Assembly: GCF_030413635.1 (NCBI RefSeq)
Contig: NZ_CP129235.1
Location: forward strand, 992,001-1,056,000
Direction: 5' to 3'
DNA: 64,000 nucleotides
Source of the DNA: Planococcus shenhongbingii
GTDB lineage: Bacteria > Bacillota > Bacilli > Bacillales_A > Planococcaceae
Below, in pieces: positions 7,218-15,519 of the stretch. Both the position numbers and the translations under genes were made by a program. A model generated the notes under the pieces. It saw only the letters and a program-made list of their open reading frames with translations. It was not told the DNA's origin and searched no databases. Numbering within the stretch: position 1 is the stretch's first letter; each line of letters begins with the position of its first letter.

Positions 7218-7628
7218 TTAAGCTTGCTGGCTTTTCCGGCGGAATAACAACAACGAACCCAGTCCGGCAATACCTGCGCCAAACAGCATCATAAGTGGAT
7301 TGTTGGAAGCCGTATCAGGCAGCTCTTCACCTGTTGCAGCTTCTTCTTCAGTTGCAGCATCGTCCGAAGAATCATCTGCTTCTTTGCTTGCAACAAAACT
7401 ATTGTATTCGCTTTGGCTTACTTCACAAGCCAAGCCGTCATTGTCGCGGTCCAGGCCATGGGGATCATTGTCAGCACTAAAGCCATTTGCATACCAGAAT
7501 TCCATTACTTCCTGATGGGATGAAAAATCCCCGCAATCCTTGTCGTTTACCGCGGCTTGTATGTCAAGAGAAGTGCCAGCAACCAGAAGCAAAATCATCG
7601 AACTGCCTAATACCGTTTTTTTCAACAT
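7218..7628 (-). CDS. Secreted Excalibur-domain protein with LPDTA wall anchor
   Basis: A 136-residue precursor. A signal peptide (about residues 1-26, cleavage near DIQA-AV) is followed by an Excalibur calcium-binding domain (about 30-72, ending DRDNDGLACE, with two Cys). An acidic linker (EADDSSDDAATEEE) leads to a sorting signal LPDTA, a hydrophobic stretch and an RRKSQQA tail. The Excalibur domain has an EF-hand-like loop; its role is not well known. The ATG at 7628 is chosen because it starts the signal peptide and has GGAGG upstream. The neighbouring sortase probably anchors it. Confidence 0.88.
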   Translation of the reverse strand: MLKKTVLGSSMILLLVAGTSLDIQAAVNDKDCGDFSSHQEVMEFWYANGFSADNDPHGLDRDNDGLACEVSQSEYNSFVASKEADDSSDDAATEEEAATGEELPDTASNNPLMMLFGAGIAGLGSLLLFRRKSQQA

Positions 7629-7765
7629 ATTTTTCCTTCGCCTCCTAGAAATTGTATGTAACAATCTTTAAATTATCCTTTGTTTAAAAATTCAAACAAT
7701 TATTTTCAAATTATTTAAATATTTTCCAATTAAAATTTTCGGAAATAAATGCATTGTCAGCCTTT

Positions 7766-7793
7766 TTGTTCTTTCCGGTATATATGGTACAAT
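7766..7793 (+). promoter_or_regulatory. Promoter of the HEAT-repeat gene
   Basis: TTGTTC and TACAAT spaced 16 nt apart, 80 bp before the coding start. The shared upstream region between divergent genes is very AT-rich. Confidence 0.5.
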
Positions 7794-7830
7794 ACAAGGA
7801 CAAGCTTTTCTGATAACGGAAGAGATCATT

Positions 7831-7853
7831 TCATTTTCCGGAAAGGAAAATGA
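7831..7853 (+). promoter_or_regulatory. Hairpin just upstream of a ribosome binding site
   Basis: TCATTTTCC pairs with GGAAAATGA around a 5-nt loop, ending 2 nt before the AAAGGAG ribosome site at 7856-7862. It may affect translation or mRNA stability. No ligand or protein is implied by the sequence. Confidence 0.45.
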
Positions 7854-7872
7854 TCAAAGGAGAATGAATTTT

Positions 7873-8325
7873 TTGAGTCAACAACACAACAATACTTTAC
7901 CACCGAATTACGACGAATTGAGAAAGGCTGTAAACCGGACAGCAAACTGGAAAGAACGTTTGGCTGCGGTTGAAGAGCTGAGCAAATGGAAGCATAAACA
8001 GACAATTGATATATTGACGCACCGCTTGAACAACGATCCCGTTTATAAAGTGCAAGAAGCCGCTTTTGAGGCATTGCAGGATTTTGGGCTAGAGGTGGAA
8101 ATGCCGGAGCGCAAAAAATTCGACTTGATCAAAGATACTTCAAAAACATTTGTGCGCCTTAAGAAAAGTTTGCCGAAAGACCATACTTTTGAGGATTTCA
8201 AAGTGAAATTGCAAAAAACACGTGTGGATATTTATGATACGTATAAAGGCGATAAAGGCGCTGACTTCGACCAATGGCTCGAAGACCAGTGGAAAGCAAT
8301 TCCAAGTAAATACTCAAGAAAATAA
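7873..8325 (+). CDS. HEAT-repeat-like domain protein
   Basis: A 150-residue soluble protein. Its first half contains HEAT-like helices (WKERLAAVEELSKWKHKQTIDILTHRL, then VYKVQEAAFEALQDFG), and the second half is lysine-rich and ends KAIPSKYSRK. Conserved proteins of this type occur in Bacillaceae without known function. Start choice: an ATG at 7864 is only 1 nt from the AAAGGAG site, while the in-frame TTG at 7873 is 10 nt away and so is preferred. Flanked by its own promoter and terminator, it appears monocistronic. Confidence 0.75.
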   Translation: MSQQHNNTLPPNYDELRKAVNRTANWKERLAAVEELSKWKHKQTIDILTHRLNNDPVYKVQEAAFEALQDFGLEVEMPERKKFDLIKDTSKTFVRLKKSLPKDHTFEDFKVKLQKTRVDIYDTYKGDKGADFDQWLEDQWKAIPSKYSRK

Positions 8326-8328
8326 ATG

Positions 8329-8370
8329 AAAAGCCGTTCCTTCAATTGAAATATTGAAGGAACGGCTTTT
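8329..8370. terminator. Bidirectional terminator between convergent genes
   Basis: A stem of about 18 bp (AAAAGCCGTTCCTTCAAT and its complement) with flanking A and T tracts. It lies between the HEAT-like gene and the convergent phzF-like gene. Confidence 0.92.
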
Positions 8371-8401
8371 TTATTTGTACTGGCTAATATGAAGAGCTGG
8401 A

Positions 8402-9325
8402 TCACACATCAAGAATAATTTGGCCTTTTCCCATCGTTACGGCCTGTCCTCCAATTTTCACTTCTTTTATGGTGCTCCCTTTTTTAACAATAGTGATATC
8501 GATATAACTGGGCCTCTCAATCTCAAATCCTTGTTCGCTGCGTATCAAGTAAGTGCCGTCTGTTGTTGCAGGAATCATCCCGTGCTCCACCAGATAAGCT
8601 CCTAATGGACCGCTTGCTGCCCCGGTGGCGGGATCTTCCTGTATGCCCATTGCCGGCGCGAACATTCGGCTGTGGACGGTAGATTGTTTTTCTTCGGTTT
8701 GCATCGTGAAAACGAAGATATGCTGTGTGTACTGATTTTGGCTAAACTGCCTTTCCCAGATATCAGCGCGAAAATTGATTTCTTTCATGGCATTCAAAGA
8801 ACGGACAGGGATGAATAAAAAGGGGATACCTGATGAAACGGATTGGATCGGAAAGCAGTTATCCAGATCTTTAGGTGAAAGTGACAGCAAATCAGCAACA
8901 AGTCCGGGTTTTTGAAAAGGGCTGCCAAAAACAGGGAGCGGCTGTGTCATCTCGACTTTTGTAATTTCCATGGCTTCTTTGTAAACCGTTACAGGGACCT
9001 CTCCTATTTGTTCTTCTAAAAGCCACTCATTTGTGCCCGCTTCAGTTGGAATGATTCCTTTGCTTGCTAAGACAAAAGCGGCACCTACTGTCGGATGTCC
9101 AGCCATCGGCAATTCTATTTTCGGAGTAAAGATCCGCAGGTTTTTATGGTGTTCCTGATTGCTGGGAGGGCGGATGAAAACCGTCTCCGAAAGGTTCAGT
9201 TCACGGGCGATTTTCTGCATAGTTTCTGCCGAAAGCTCAATTTCATCGTGGAACACTGCCAGCTGATTTCCACCAAAAGGGCGGCTGGTAAAAACATCAA
9301 TCAATTCATAATTCAAAGTTGTCAT
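8402..9325 (-). CDS. PhzF family isomerase-like protein
   Basis: A 307-residue protein of full PhzF family length. Near the N-terminus it has FTSRPFGGNQLAVFHD and the family's active-site region (LNLSETVFI); AGHPTVGAAFVL lies near residue 80 and EDPATGAASGPLGAYL near 230. PhzF acts on a phenazine precursor in pseudomonads, but nearly all family members in Firmicutes have unknown substrates and no phenazine genes are present here. GGAGG precedes the ATG. It lies 36 bp downstream of the sirtuin gene and is probably cotranscribed with it. Confidence 0.88.
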   Translation of the reverse strand: MTTLNYELIDVFTSRPFGGNQLAVFHDEIELSAETMQKIARELNLSETVFIRPPSNQEHHKNLRIFTPKIELPMAGHPTVGAAFVLASKGIIPTEAGTNEWLLEEQIGEVPVTVYKEAMEITKVEMTQPLPVFGSPFQKPGLVADLLSLSPKDLDNCFPIQSVSSGIPFLFIPVRSLNAMKEINFRADIWERQFSQNQYTQHIFVFTMQTEEKQSTVHSRMFAPAMGIQEDPATGAASGPLGAYLVEHGMIPATTDGTYLIRSEQGFEIERPSYIDITIVKKGSTIKEVKIGGQAVTMGKGQIILDV

Positions 9326-9361
9326 AGTTTGCCTCCATTCTGTTTCGTTTTTAACCCATTT

Positions 9362-10078
9362 TTATTTCAACAGCCTATCCCACTCCACCAATACATCACC
9401 GATTTTCCGGTCATGGATCACTTGGTCCGCGAATCGGTCGAGCGGCGTTTCTTCCTGGTTGACAATCACGAGCTGTGCGCCGTTTTCTTTTGCGATGAGC
9501 GGAAATTGATTGGCCGGTGTGACACTGAGCGATGAGCCAAGAACAATGAATAATTCGGCGCGTGCTGCTTCTTCGAACGCTATATTAAACGGTTCCTCCG
9601 GCAGCATTTCACCGAACAGCACAACAGAAGGGCGCAAGTATCCGCCGCAAGTTGTGCATTGGTAAATCCCATTTGCATATTCTTCGCTATTGAAAACTTT
9701 GCCGCACGAATTGCAGAAAACCGTCTGCAGCGTGCCATGCAGTTCAGCAACGTGCTCGCTGCCTGCTTTTTGATGAAAGCCGTCCACATTTTGCGTGATG
9801 ATCGATTTGACGAGTCCACGTTTTTCCCATTCGGACAGCAAGCGATGTCCTTTATGCGGTCCGTATTCTTTTACTCTAATCACTCGGTTTCGATAAAAAT
9901 CCATAAACTCTTCCACATTGTTATTCAAAGCTTCAATGCTTGCAACTCTGCTCGGATCTTTTTGTTGCCACATGCCTTGGTTGGCTGAACGGAAGTCTGG
10001 CAGACCGCTTTCCGTTGACATGCCTGCACCGGTAAAAATCACAGTATACCTTGAAGAGTTCAACCAATCACTGATCAT
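9362..10078 (-). CDS. NAD-dependent protein deacylase (Sir2 family)
   Basis: A 238-residue sirtuin. It has the NAD-binding GAGMSTESGLPDFRS at residues 17-31, QNVDGFHQKAG with the catalytic His near 115, and a zinc ribbon of two CxxC pairs (CNSC, CTTC) near 137-162. GSSLSVTPAN follows near 200. It removes acyl groups from protein lysines, using NAD. It is distinct from longer CobB forms and close to the Firmicute SrtN group. A GGAGGG site precedes the ATG. It leads the phzF-like gene. Confidence 0.92.
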   Translation of the reverse strand: MISDWLNSSRYTVIFTGAGMSTESGLPDFRSANQGMWQQKDPSRVASIEALNNNVEEFMDFYRNRVIRVKEYGPHKGHRLLSEWEKRGLVKSIITQNVDGFHQKAGSEHVAELHGTLQTVFCNSCGKVFNSEEYANGIYQCTTCGGYLRPSVVLFGEMLPEEPFNIAFEEAARAELFIVLGSSLSVTPANQFPLIAKENGAQLVIVNQEETPLDRFADQVIHDRKIGDVLVEWDRLLK

Positions 10079-10252
10079 TGCTCTTCCCTCCCGAAGAAAA
10101 TTCTGTCAATTCAAGTATATCGAATTTCTATTGTAATTGTTATTATATTGAATGATTGAAAACAAGCGGTATTGAAGGGATTCCTGAACAAAGCAGCGAA
10201 TAAAAAGGGAAAGGTATTTTGCGTAAGAAATATGAATACTGGAGGGATCAAG

Positions 10253-11212
10253 ATGAAGTATTCAAATTTAGGGCGATCGGGTTTGCGCATTTCGAACCTT
10301 AGTCTTGGAACAATGGCTTTTGGCCGATGGATCGATGAAAAAGCTTCTGCAGAAATTTTAGACCGGGCAATTGATGCCGGCATTAATTTAATCGATACCG
10401 CTAACTTTTATGGAAAAGGACAAGATGAAGCTTTTAAATACGGGACAGGTGAATCTGAAGAGATCATTGGACGCAATTTGAAAGGCAGACGGGATAAAAT
10501 CGTTTTGGCGACAAAAGTAGGTCTACCAGTCGGGCAGTATGTCAATGATGCCGGTCTGTCAAGATTTCATATCATGAGAGAAGTGGAAAATTCTTTGAAG
10601 CGGCTCAGAACCGATTACATTGATTTATATCAGGTTCATCGATTTGATAGACGGACTCCGTTGGAAGAGACGTTATCGGCGCTGACTGAGTTAGTCAAAC
10701 AGGGAAAAGTCCGCTATATTGGCTGCTCGAACTACGCGGCTTGGCAAATGGCAAAAGCGAACGGCTTCAGTGATTTCTATGGGCTCGAACATTTTATCTC
10801 TTCTCAGTCCCAATACAATCTGCTATCCAGAGAATTGGAGCATGAAGTAATCCCTTTTTGCCTTTCTGAAAGAATGGGATTACTGGTTTACAGTCCGATG
10901 GCACGCGGTATGCTGTCTGGCAAGTATGACTCAAAAGAGGGACTGCCGGAAGAAAGCCGGGCTGCCAAAGGAGAACAATTGATCCAGCATTATTTCACAG
11001 ATGCAAATTTCGAACGCATTGATAAATACAAACAGTTGGCAGAAGAGCAAGGTGTCAATCTTTCACAGTTTTCGCTGGCATGGATTTTGAATCAACCGGC
11101 GGTCACTTCGGCAATTGTGGGAGCCAGCAAGCCGCAGCACGTGACAGAAGCGGTGAATATCAGTGATTGGAAATGGCCGCATGAGTTAAATGAAGCAGTA
11201 AAACTGTTATAA
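10253..11212 (+). CDS. Aldo/keto reductase (voltage-gated K channel beta-like)
   Basis: A 319-residue TIM-barrel oxidoreductase starting MKYSNLGRSGLRIS. The catalytic tetrad is visible: Asp and Tyr in NLIDTANFYGKG, Lys in VLATKVG and His in DLYQVHRFD. An NADPH-binding C-terminal part (AIVGASKPQHV) is also present. The family reduces aldehydes and ketones; the substrate is not predictable. GGAGGG lies 7 nt before the ATG at 10253, so the longer upstream frame is rejected. It is followed by a ROK kinase and an alpha-glucosidase with no terminator between, perhaps a sugar-related operon. Confidence 0.9.
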   Translation: MKYSNLGRSGLRISNLSLGTMAFGRWIDEKASAEILDRAIDAGINLIDTANFYGKGQDEAFKYGTGESEEIIGRNLKGRRDKIVLATKVGLPVGQYVNDAGLSRFHIMREVENSLKRLRTDYIDLYQVHRFDRRTPLEETLSALTELVKQGKVRYIGCSNYAAWQMAKANGFSDFYGLEHFISSQSQYNLLSRELEHEVIPFCLSERMGLLVYSPMARGMLSGKYDSKEGLPEESRAAKGEQLIQHYFTDANFERIDKYKQLAEEQGVNLSQFSLAWILNQPAVTSAIVGASKPQHVTEAVNISDWKWPHELNEAVKLL

Positions 11213-11250
11213 CAGTTTTAGAAATTTGCGTACAAGAAAAGAGGAAGAAC

Positions 11251-12132
11251 ATGAATAATGTATTAGGCGTCGACATTGGCGGGACGAAGATCAGACTGGC
11301 AATTGTCGGGCAGCAGGGAACACTGTCATTTGATGAAACTGTGCCGACAAAAATTCCGCTGTATCCTTATCTGGAAGAACAAATTCTGCGGATCATCAAG
11401 CATCACCCCGAAGTGAATGCAATTGGCATCGGGACACATGGCTTCGTGGATTCCATTAATGGAAAAGTGATTTATGCCACTGACATTCTGCCGGGATGGA
11501 CAGGAACCGACTTGAAAAAACAGCTGGAAGCTGCAACAGGAAAAAGAGTTGAAGTAGACAATGACGCAAATTGTGCGGCTCTTGCAGAAGCTAAGATCGG
11601 AGCGGCAAGAGGGAACAGCCGCGTCGTTTGTTTGACCCTTGGCACGGGTCTTGGAGGCGGCATTATTTGGGATGGTAAATTGTTAAGCGGGGGACCGCAC
11701 GGCGGTGCTGCTGAAATTGGGCATATGGTGTTATATCCGAATGGAGTCTTATGCCCTTGCGGCCGGCGCGGCTGTTACGAGCAATACGTTTCAGGAACAG
11801 CGCTTAATCGGCGCATTAAAGAAGCAGGCCTGACGATCAGTTCACATGAATTATTTGAAGTTGCGGCGACAAATCCACACGCTATGCAGCTTGTCAAAGA
11901 GTTCACAGCTGATTTGGCACAAGGCATCAGTTCTCTGCAAGCCATTTTCGATATGGAAGTTGTCGTGATTGGCGGCGGCGTGTCAGAAGCAGCTCCTTTG
12001 TGGTGGGATCAATTCATGCAGCAGCTCGAGCCGCTGCTATTGAATCCACTGTCCGTGAAAATGGCTGAATTCGGCAATGAAGCGGGAGTTTTAGGTGCGG
12101 CATTGCTATTAGAAGGAACAGAACTAAGATAA
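11251..12132 (+). CDS. ROK family sugar kinase (glucokinase-like)
   Basis: A 293-residue ROK protein. The phosphate-binding DIGGTKIRLA is at residues 7-16, DNDANCAALAEA holds the catalytic Asp near 106, and GTGLGGGI follows near 130. The ROK zinc motif CPCGRRGCYEQY is near 168. It lacks the N-terminal helix-turn-helix of ROK repressors and so is an enzyme, likely phosphorylating glucose or a similar hexose. Placed before an alpha-glucosidase that would release glucose, it fits a maltodextrin or isomaltose use pathway. AAGAGGAAG precedes the ATG. Confidence 0.88.
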   Translation: MNNVLGVDIGGTKIRLAIVGQQGTLSFDETVPTKIPLYPYLEEQILRIIKHHPEVNAIGIGTHGFVDSINGKVIYATDILPGWTGTDLKKQLEAATGKRVEVDNDANCAALAEAKIGAARGNSRVVCLTLGTGLGGGIIWDGKLLSGGPHGGAAEIGHMVLYPNGVLCPCGRRGCYEQYVSGTALNRRIKEAGLTISSHELFEVAATNPHAMQLVKEFTADLAQGISSLQAIFDMEVVVIGGGVSEAAPLWWDQFMQQLEPLLLNPLSVKMAEFGNEAGVLGAALLLEGTELR

Positions 12133-12219
12133 AGGATTATGAAGTTTAAATTTTGCTTGGCCCAGCCTAGTATGAAAATCTTTAAGAATTTGCATTAAAG
12201 ATATAAGGGGGCGCTGTTA

Positions 12220-13839
12220 GTGAAAAAAACATGGTGGAAAGAGGCGGTTATTTATCAGATATACCCCCGAAGTTTCAAAGACACAAACGGGGATGGCATC
12301 GGTGATTTAAACGGTGTAATAGAAAAGCTGGACTATTTAGTGGAACTGGGAATTGATATTATCTGGATTTGTCCGATGTACAAATCGCCAAATATAGATA
12401 ACGGTTATGATATTAGTGATTATCAAGACATTATGGAAGTCATGGGAACAATGGCGGATTTTGACCGCTTGCTGGCTGAAGTCCATGCTCGCGGCATGAA
12501 ATTGGTCATTGATCTGGTGCTTAACCATACAAGTGATGAACATCCCTGGTTCATCGAATCCCGTTCATCGAAAAAAAATGCCAAACGCGACTGGTATGTT
12601 TGGCGTGATGAACCGACCAATTGGGAAAGTATTTTCAGTGGGCCCGCATGGGCATTTGATGAAAGAACCCGGCAATATTATCTGCACTTGTACGCGCAAA
12701 AGCAACCGGATGTAAACTGGGAAAATCCTGAACTCCGGCGAGCGTTATATGATATGACCAATTGGTGGCTGGACAAAGGCATTGATGGTTTCCGCATAGA
12801 CGCCATCAGCCATATTAAAAAAGATTATACAGATATGCCGAATCCGGAAGGCCGCGATTATGTTCCGGCTTGGGGAAAGATGACCGATGTTGAAGGGGTA
12901 CTTGATTTTTTAGTGGAATTGCGGGATGAAACATTCGCCAAATACGACGTAATGACAGTCGGAGAAGCAAATGGAGTAACCACTGATGAACTGGAAGAGT
13001 GGATTGGTGAAGAGAACGGCGTAATGAACATGCTGTTTCAATTCGAAACCTGGTATTTAAGGAAGCTGGATGAACCATGCGGTGTCAATATAGATGCGCT
13101 CAGAGACGTGTTGACCCGCTGGCAGGAAGCGGCTGAAGGGATAGCATGGAATGCGCTTTATGTCGAAAATCATGACCGGTCCCGCATTGTGTCAACTTGG
13201 GGAGATGATCATGTCTATTGGCGTGAAAGTGCGACTTCGATCGCTTTTATGTATTTTTTCATGCAAGGAACGCCTTTTATCTATCAAGGCCAGGAAATCG
13301 GGATGACCAATGCCCCTTTCAATGACATCATATTATACGATGATGTGAAGACCTTGAACTTATACCGTTATAAAAAAGCGGAAGGCATGGACCATGATGC
13401 CATTATGGAAATGATTAAAATGAGCAGTAGAGACCACTCGCGTACACCGATGCAATGGCATGGCAGCAGTTATGCCGGCTTTTCGACCGCACAGCCTTGG
13501 CTCAATTTGAACCCCAATTATACATGGCTAAATGTGGAAGCACAGCTCCCCGATCCTTTATCTGTCTTAAACATTTATAAGCGCATGATCGCTTTGCGGA
13601 AAGAAAATGAAGTTCTGATTTATGGGACTTATAAACTGTTTGAAACTCCATATTCCTGCGTTTACGCGTACACTAGAGAAGATGAAACAGCAAAAATGCT
13701 TGTAGTATCCAATCACAAAGATGATCCTCTTAAGTGGACGGCGCCAGATGGAGCGACATTGCTGCTCGATAATTATGGATCGGAAGATGCCAATAAACTG
13801 CGGCCATTTGAAGCCCGGTTGTATCAACTAAGAAAATAA
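12220..13839 (+). CDS. GH13 alpha-glucosidase (oligo-1,6-glucosidase type)
   Basis: A 539-residue cytosolic GH13 enzyme. Region I is DLVLNHTSDEHPWF, region II GFRIDAISH (nucleophile Asp), region III TVGEANG (acid/base Glu) and region IV VENHDRSR. The QPDVNWENP stretch and the wording around regions I-II match bacterial oligo-1,6-glucosidase and alpha-glucosidase (MalL/TreC-like), which split short alpha-glucosides. There is no signal peptide. It starts at GTG with AAGGGGG 8 nt upstream. No transporter is adjacent, so the imported sugar is not fixed by context. Confidence 0.9.
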   Translation: MKKTWWKEAVIYQIYPRSFKDTNGDGIGDLNGVIEKLDYLVELGIDIIWICPMYKSPNIDNGYDISDYQDIMEVMGTMADFDRLLAEVHARGMKLVIDLVLNHTSDEHPWFIESRSSKKNAKRDWYVWRDEPTNWESIFSGPAWAFDERTRQYYLHLYAQKQPDVNWENPELRRALYDMTNWWLDKGIDGFRIDAISHIKKDYTDMPNPEGRDYVPAWGKMTDVEGVLDFLVELRDETFAKYDVMTVGEANGVTTDELEEWIGEENGVMNMLFQFETWYLRKLDEPCGVNIDALRDVLTRWQEAAEGIAWNALYVENHDRSRIVSTWGDDHVYWRESATSIAFMYFFMQGTPFIYQGQEIGMTNAPFNDIILYDDVKTLNLYRYKKAEGMDHDAIMEMIKMSSRDHSRTPMQWHGSSYAGFSTAQPWLNLNPNYTWLNVEAQLPDPLSVLNIYKRMIALRKENEVLIYGTYKLFETPYSCVYAYTREDETAKMLVVSNHKDDPLKWTAPDGATLLLDNYGSEDANKLRPFEARLYQLRK

Positions 13840-13940
13840 GTTGAAAATCTGCTGTAGCGATTTAAAGCCATTCTGTTTAAATTAGGCTGGTTCCGGCTTT
13901 GTTAGTGCCGGTACAGTGGTAACTGATTGAAGTGTTTTTT

Positions 13941-13974
13941 AAAACCTTTCAGCCTATCAGCCGAAAGGTTTTTT
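13941..13974 (+). terminator. Intrinsic terminator after the alpha-glucosidase
   Basis: AAAACCTTTC pairs with GAAAGGTTTT around a short loop and is followed by more T. The 100 bp between the stop codon and this hairpin hold nothing else I can identify. Confidence 0.8.
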
Positions 13975-14017
13975 AATATAATGGAAAGAGAAAGTTCATT
14001 GAAAGGGCGGGAAAGTG

Positions 14018-14683
14018 ATGTATCGAAAGCAACAATACGTTTTTCAAGACGGCCTACCAGTGCTGGCCACTGTCAGAAACTATCTGGAAAAGGATTTTGA
14101 AGGTTTGATGGCAGTGCAGCGGGAAAGTTTTCCACCTCCTTTCCCAGAAGACTTATGGTGGACGGAGAATCAACTGGAAAGCCATTTGGAAAATTTTCCG
14201 GAAGGTGCACTATGCATAGAAGTAAACGGGGAAATCGCTGGTTCTGTGACTAGCTTAATAGTGGATTTCGATCCGCTTCATCCTCACCATACTTGGGAGG
14301 ACATCACCGACAATGGCTCAATAGGCAATCACCAACCGGACGGAAATACATTATACATTGCTGATATATGTGTTAAACCATCCTATCGCAAGCTGGATTT
14401 GGGTAAACTGCTCATGCAATCGATGTACGAACATGTTATCCAGTTTAAATTGGACCGCTTGCTTGGAGGGGGGCGGCTTCCGGGATATCATCGCTATGCG
14501 AATGAATGGACACCAGAGCAATATGTGCAGCAGATAATCAGTGGTCAAATAAAAGATCCAGTCATCACTTTTTTGCTTCGTTGCGGCCGTACGCCGGTAT
14601 GCTTGGTGCCTGGATATCTGGAAGATGCGGAATCGCGTAACTTTGGCTTATTAATGGAATGGAAAAACCCTTTTTGCACTTGA
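14018..14683 (+). CDS. GNAT acetyltransferase, like the N-terminal half of YhcX proteins
   Basis: A 221-residue GNAT-fold protein with the acetyl-CoA loop in DICVKPSYRKLDLGKLLMQS. Its later part, GGGRLPGYHRYANEWTPEQYV and IKDPVITFLL, resembles the GNAT half of the bifunctional GNAT/carbon-nitrogen hydrolase (YhcX type). The hydrolase half is absent, since a terminator follows directly. The start is ATG at 14018; a GTG immediately before it is equally possible. Acceptor unknown. Confidence 0.8.
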   Translation: MYRKQQYVFQDGLPVLATVRNYLEKDFEGLMAVQRESFPPPFPEDLWWTENQLESHLENFPEGALCIEVNGEIAGSVTSLIVDFDPLHPHHTWEDITDNGSIGNHQPDGNTLYIADICVKPSYRKLDLGKLLMQSMYEHVIQFKLDRLLGGGRLPGYHRYANEWTPEQYVQQIISGQIKDPVITFLLRCGRTPVCLVPGYLEDAESRNFGLLMEWKNPFCT

Positions 14684-14702
14684 AGATCTTTTCCAACTCA
14701 TA

Positions 14703-14742
14703 AAAAGGAGCGGTCTCTGCAATAGCAGAAACCGCTCCTTTT
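14703..14742. terminator. Bidirectional terminator between two GNAT genes
   Basis: AAAAAGGAGCGGT pairs with ACCGCTCCTTTT, with an inner CTCTGC/GCAGA stem. It overlaps the stop codon of the convergent minus-strand gene. Confidence 0.9.
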
Positions 14743-15247
14743 ATGAATTCAAATCAAGCCGGAATGCCTTGACCACAATGCCATCGTCCAGTGGTTCAAA
14801 GTCGAGGGCAGGGATGCGTCTGAACCCTAATTTTTCATACAGCCGCATAGCGTTTTCCATGAAATTTGCCGTATGCAGACCGACAAAGGTGGAACCGTCT
14901 TCTTTGGCTTGCTTGATGCAATGCTGCACTAAAGCTTTTCCGATCCCATTGCCTCTAAAGCTAGCGTCTACGGCAAGCATGCGGATCTCGGGGTATTCTA
15001 AAGTTTGTGAATCCCATTCATAAGCTTTTGTCTTTGAAGGGAATAAAACGACACTCCCTGCAATATCTCCATTTATTTCAGAAACATATATTTCAGCGCC
15101 TGAGTCTTTTACATTCTCTGACGACAACGTGCCTTTTAAGACGTTCCAATGGCCTTCCGGAATTGCATGTTTATAAGCGGCGTATGAGGCAAGCCGCTGC
15201 TTTTTAATCATATCGTATTCATTGTCATGCGCTTTTCTGATTAACAA
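14741..15247 (-). CDS. GNAT family N-acetyltransferase
   Basis: A 168-residue GNAT protein. The acetyl-CoA binding motif is MLAVDASFRGNGIGKALVQHC (residues about 92-112), followed by the C-terminal NAMRLYEKLGFRRIP that is typical of the fold. It starts at TTG, supported by GGAG 8 nt upstream and no better codon nearby. The acceptor (small amine, antibiotic or protein) cannot be told from sequence. It is divergent from ilvD and convergent with another GNAT gene. Confidence 0.85.
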   Translation of the reverse strand: MLIRKAHDNEYDMIKKQRLASYAAYKHAIPEGHWNVLKGTLSSENVKDSGAEIYVSEINGDIAGSVVLFPSKTKAYEWDSQTLEYPEIRMLAVDASFRGNGIGKALVQHCIKQAKEDGSTFVGLHTANFMENAMRLYEKLGFRRIPALDFEPLDDGIVVKAFRLDLNS

Positions 15248-15397
15248 ATGACCATCTCCTATTTAATTCAGTATTCACAAAAGCCTTGAATTAAAAGTAT
15301 TTTCGGTAAGTATAACATTTTTAATGGTTATTTTCTGGCTAGCGGATTTCTTTTTCCTTGCTAGCAACAAAAATAATAATAAAAGTTCTTTCGAAAA

Positions 15398-15411
15398 TGT
15401 AAATGCTTACA
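15398..15411. promoter_or_regulatory. cre-like CcpA site upstream of ilvD
   Basis: TGTAAATGCTTACA matches the cre consensus except at the central C, and is a near-perfect palindrome (ATGTAA/TTACAT). Its centre is about 95 bp before the start point expected from the promoter at 15466-15493. A similar upstream cre mediates CcpA activation of the B. subtilis ilv-leu operon, so activation is more likely than repression. Confidence 0.5.
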
Positions 15412-15423
15412 TGTGAAAGTTTT

Positions 15424-15452
15424 TTGACAAATATCAATTTTTTGCCTAATAA
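15424..15452 (+). promoter_or_regulatory. Promoter 1 of ilvD
   Basis: TTGACA and TAATAA spaced 17 nt apart: a perfect -35 and a good -10 sequence. Confidence 0.6.
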
Positions 15453-15465
15453 AATTTTTAATTCA

Positions 15466-15493
15466 TTGAATTGCGTAAATATTGCTCTATAAT
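15466..15493 (+). promoter_or_regulatory. Promoter 2 of ilvD
   Basis: TTGAAT and a perfect TATAAT spaced 16 nt apart, ending 26 nt before the ATG. It would give a leader of about 20 nt, so no T-box or other long leader control is possible. Confidence 0.6.
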
Positions 15494-15519
15494 GAGTTAA
15501 AAGAAAGGATAGATGCCTT

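Noticed and set aside
15380..15400. CodY box upstream of ilvD
   Set aside because: The best match near the TTTCGAAAATG stretch has about five or six mismatches to AATTTTCWGAAAATT, which is too weak to call.
15248..15519. T-box leader upstream of ilvD
   Set aside because: No T-box consensus sequence is present, and the likely start point leaves only about 20 nt before the ATG.
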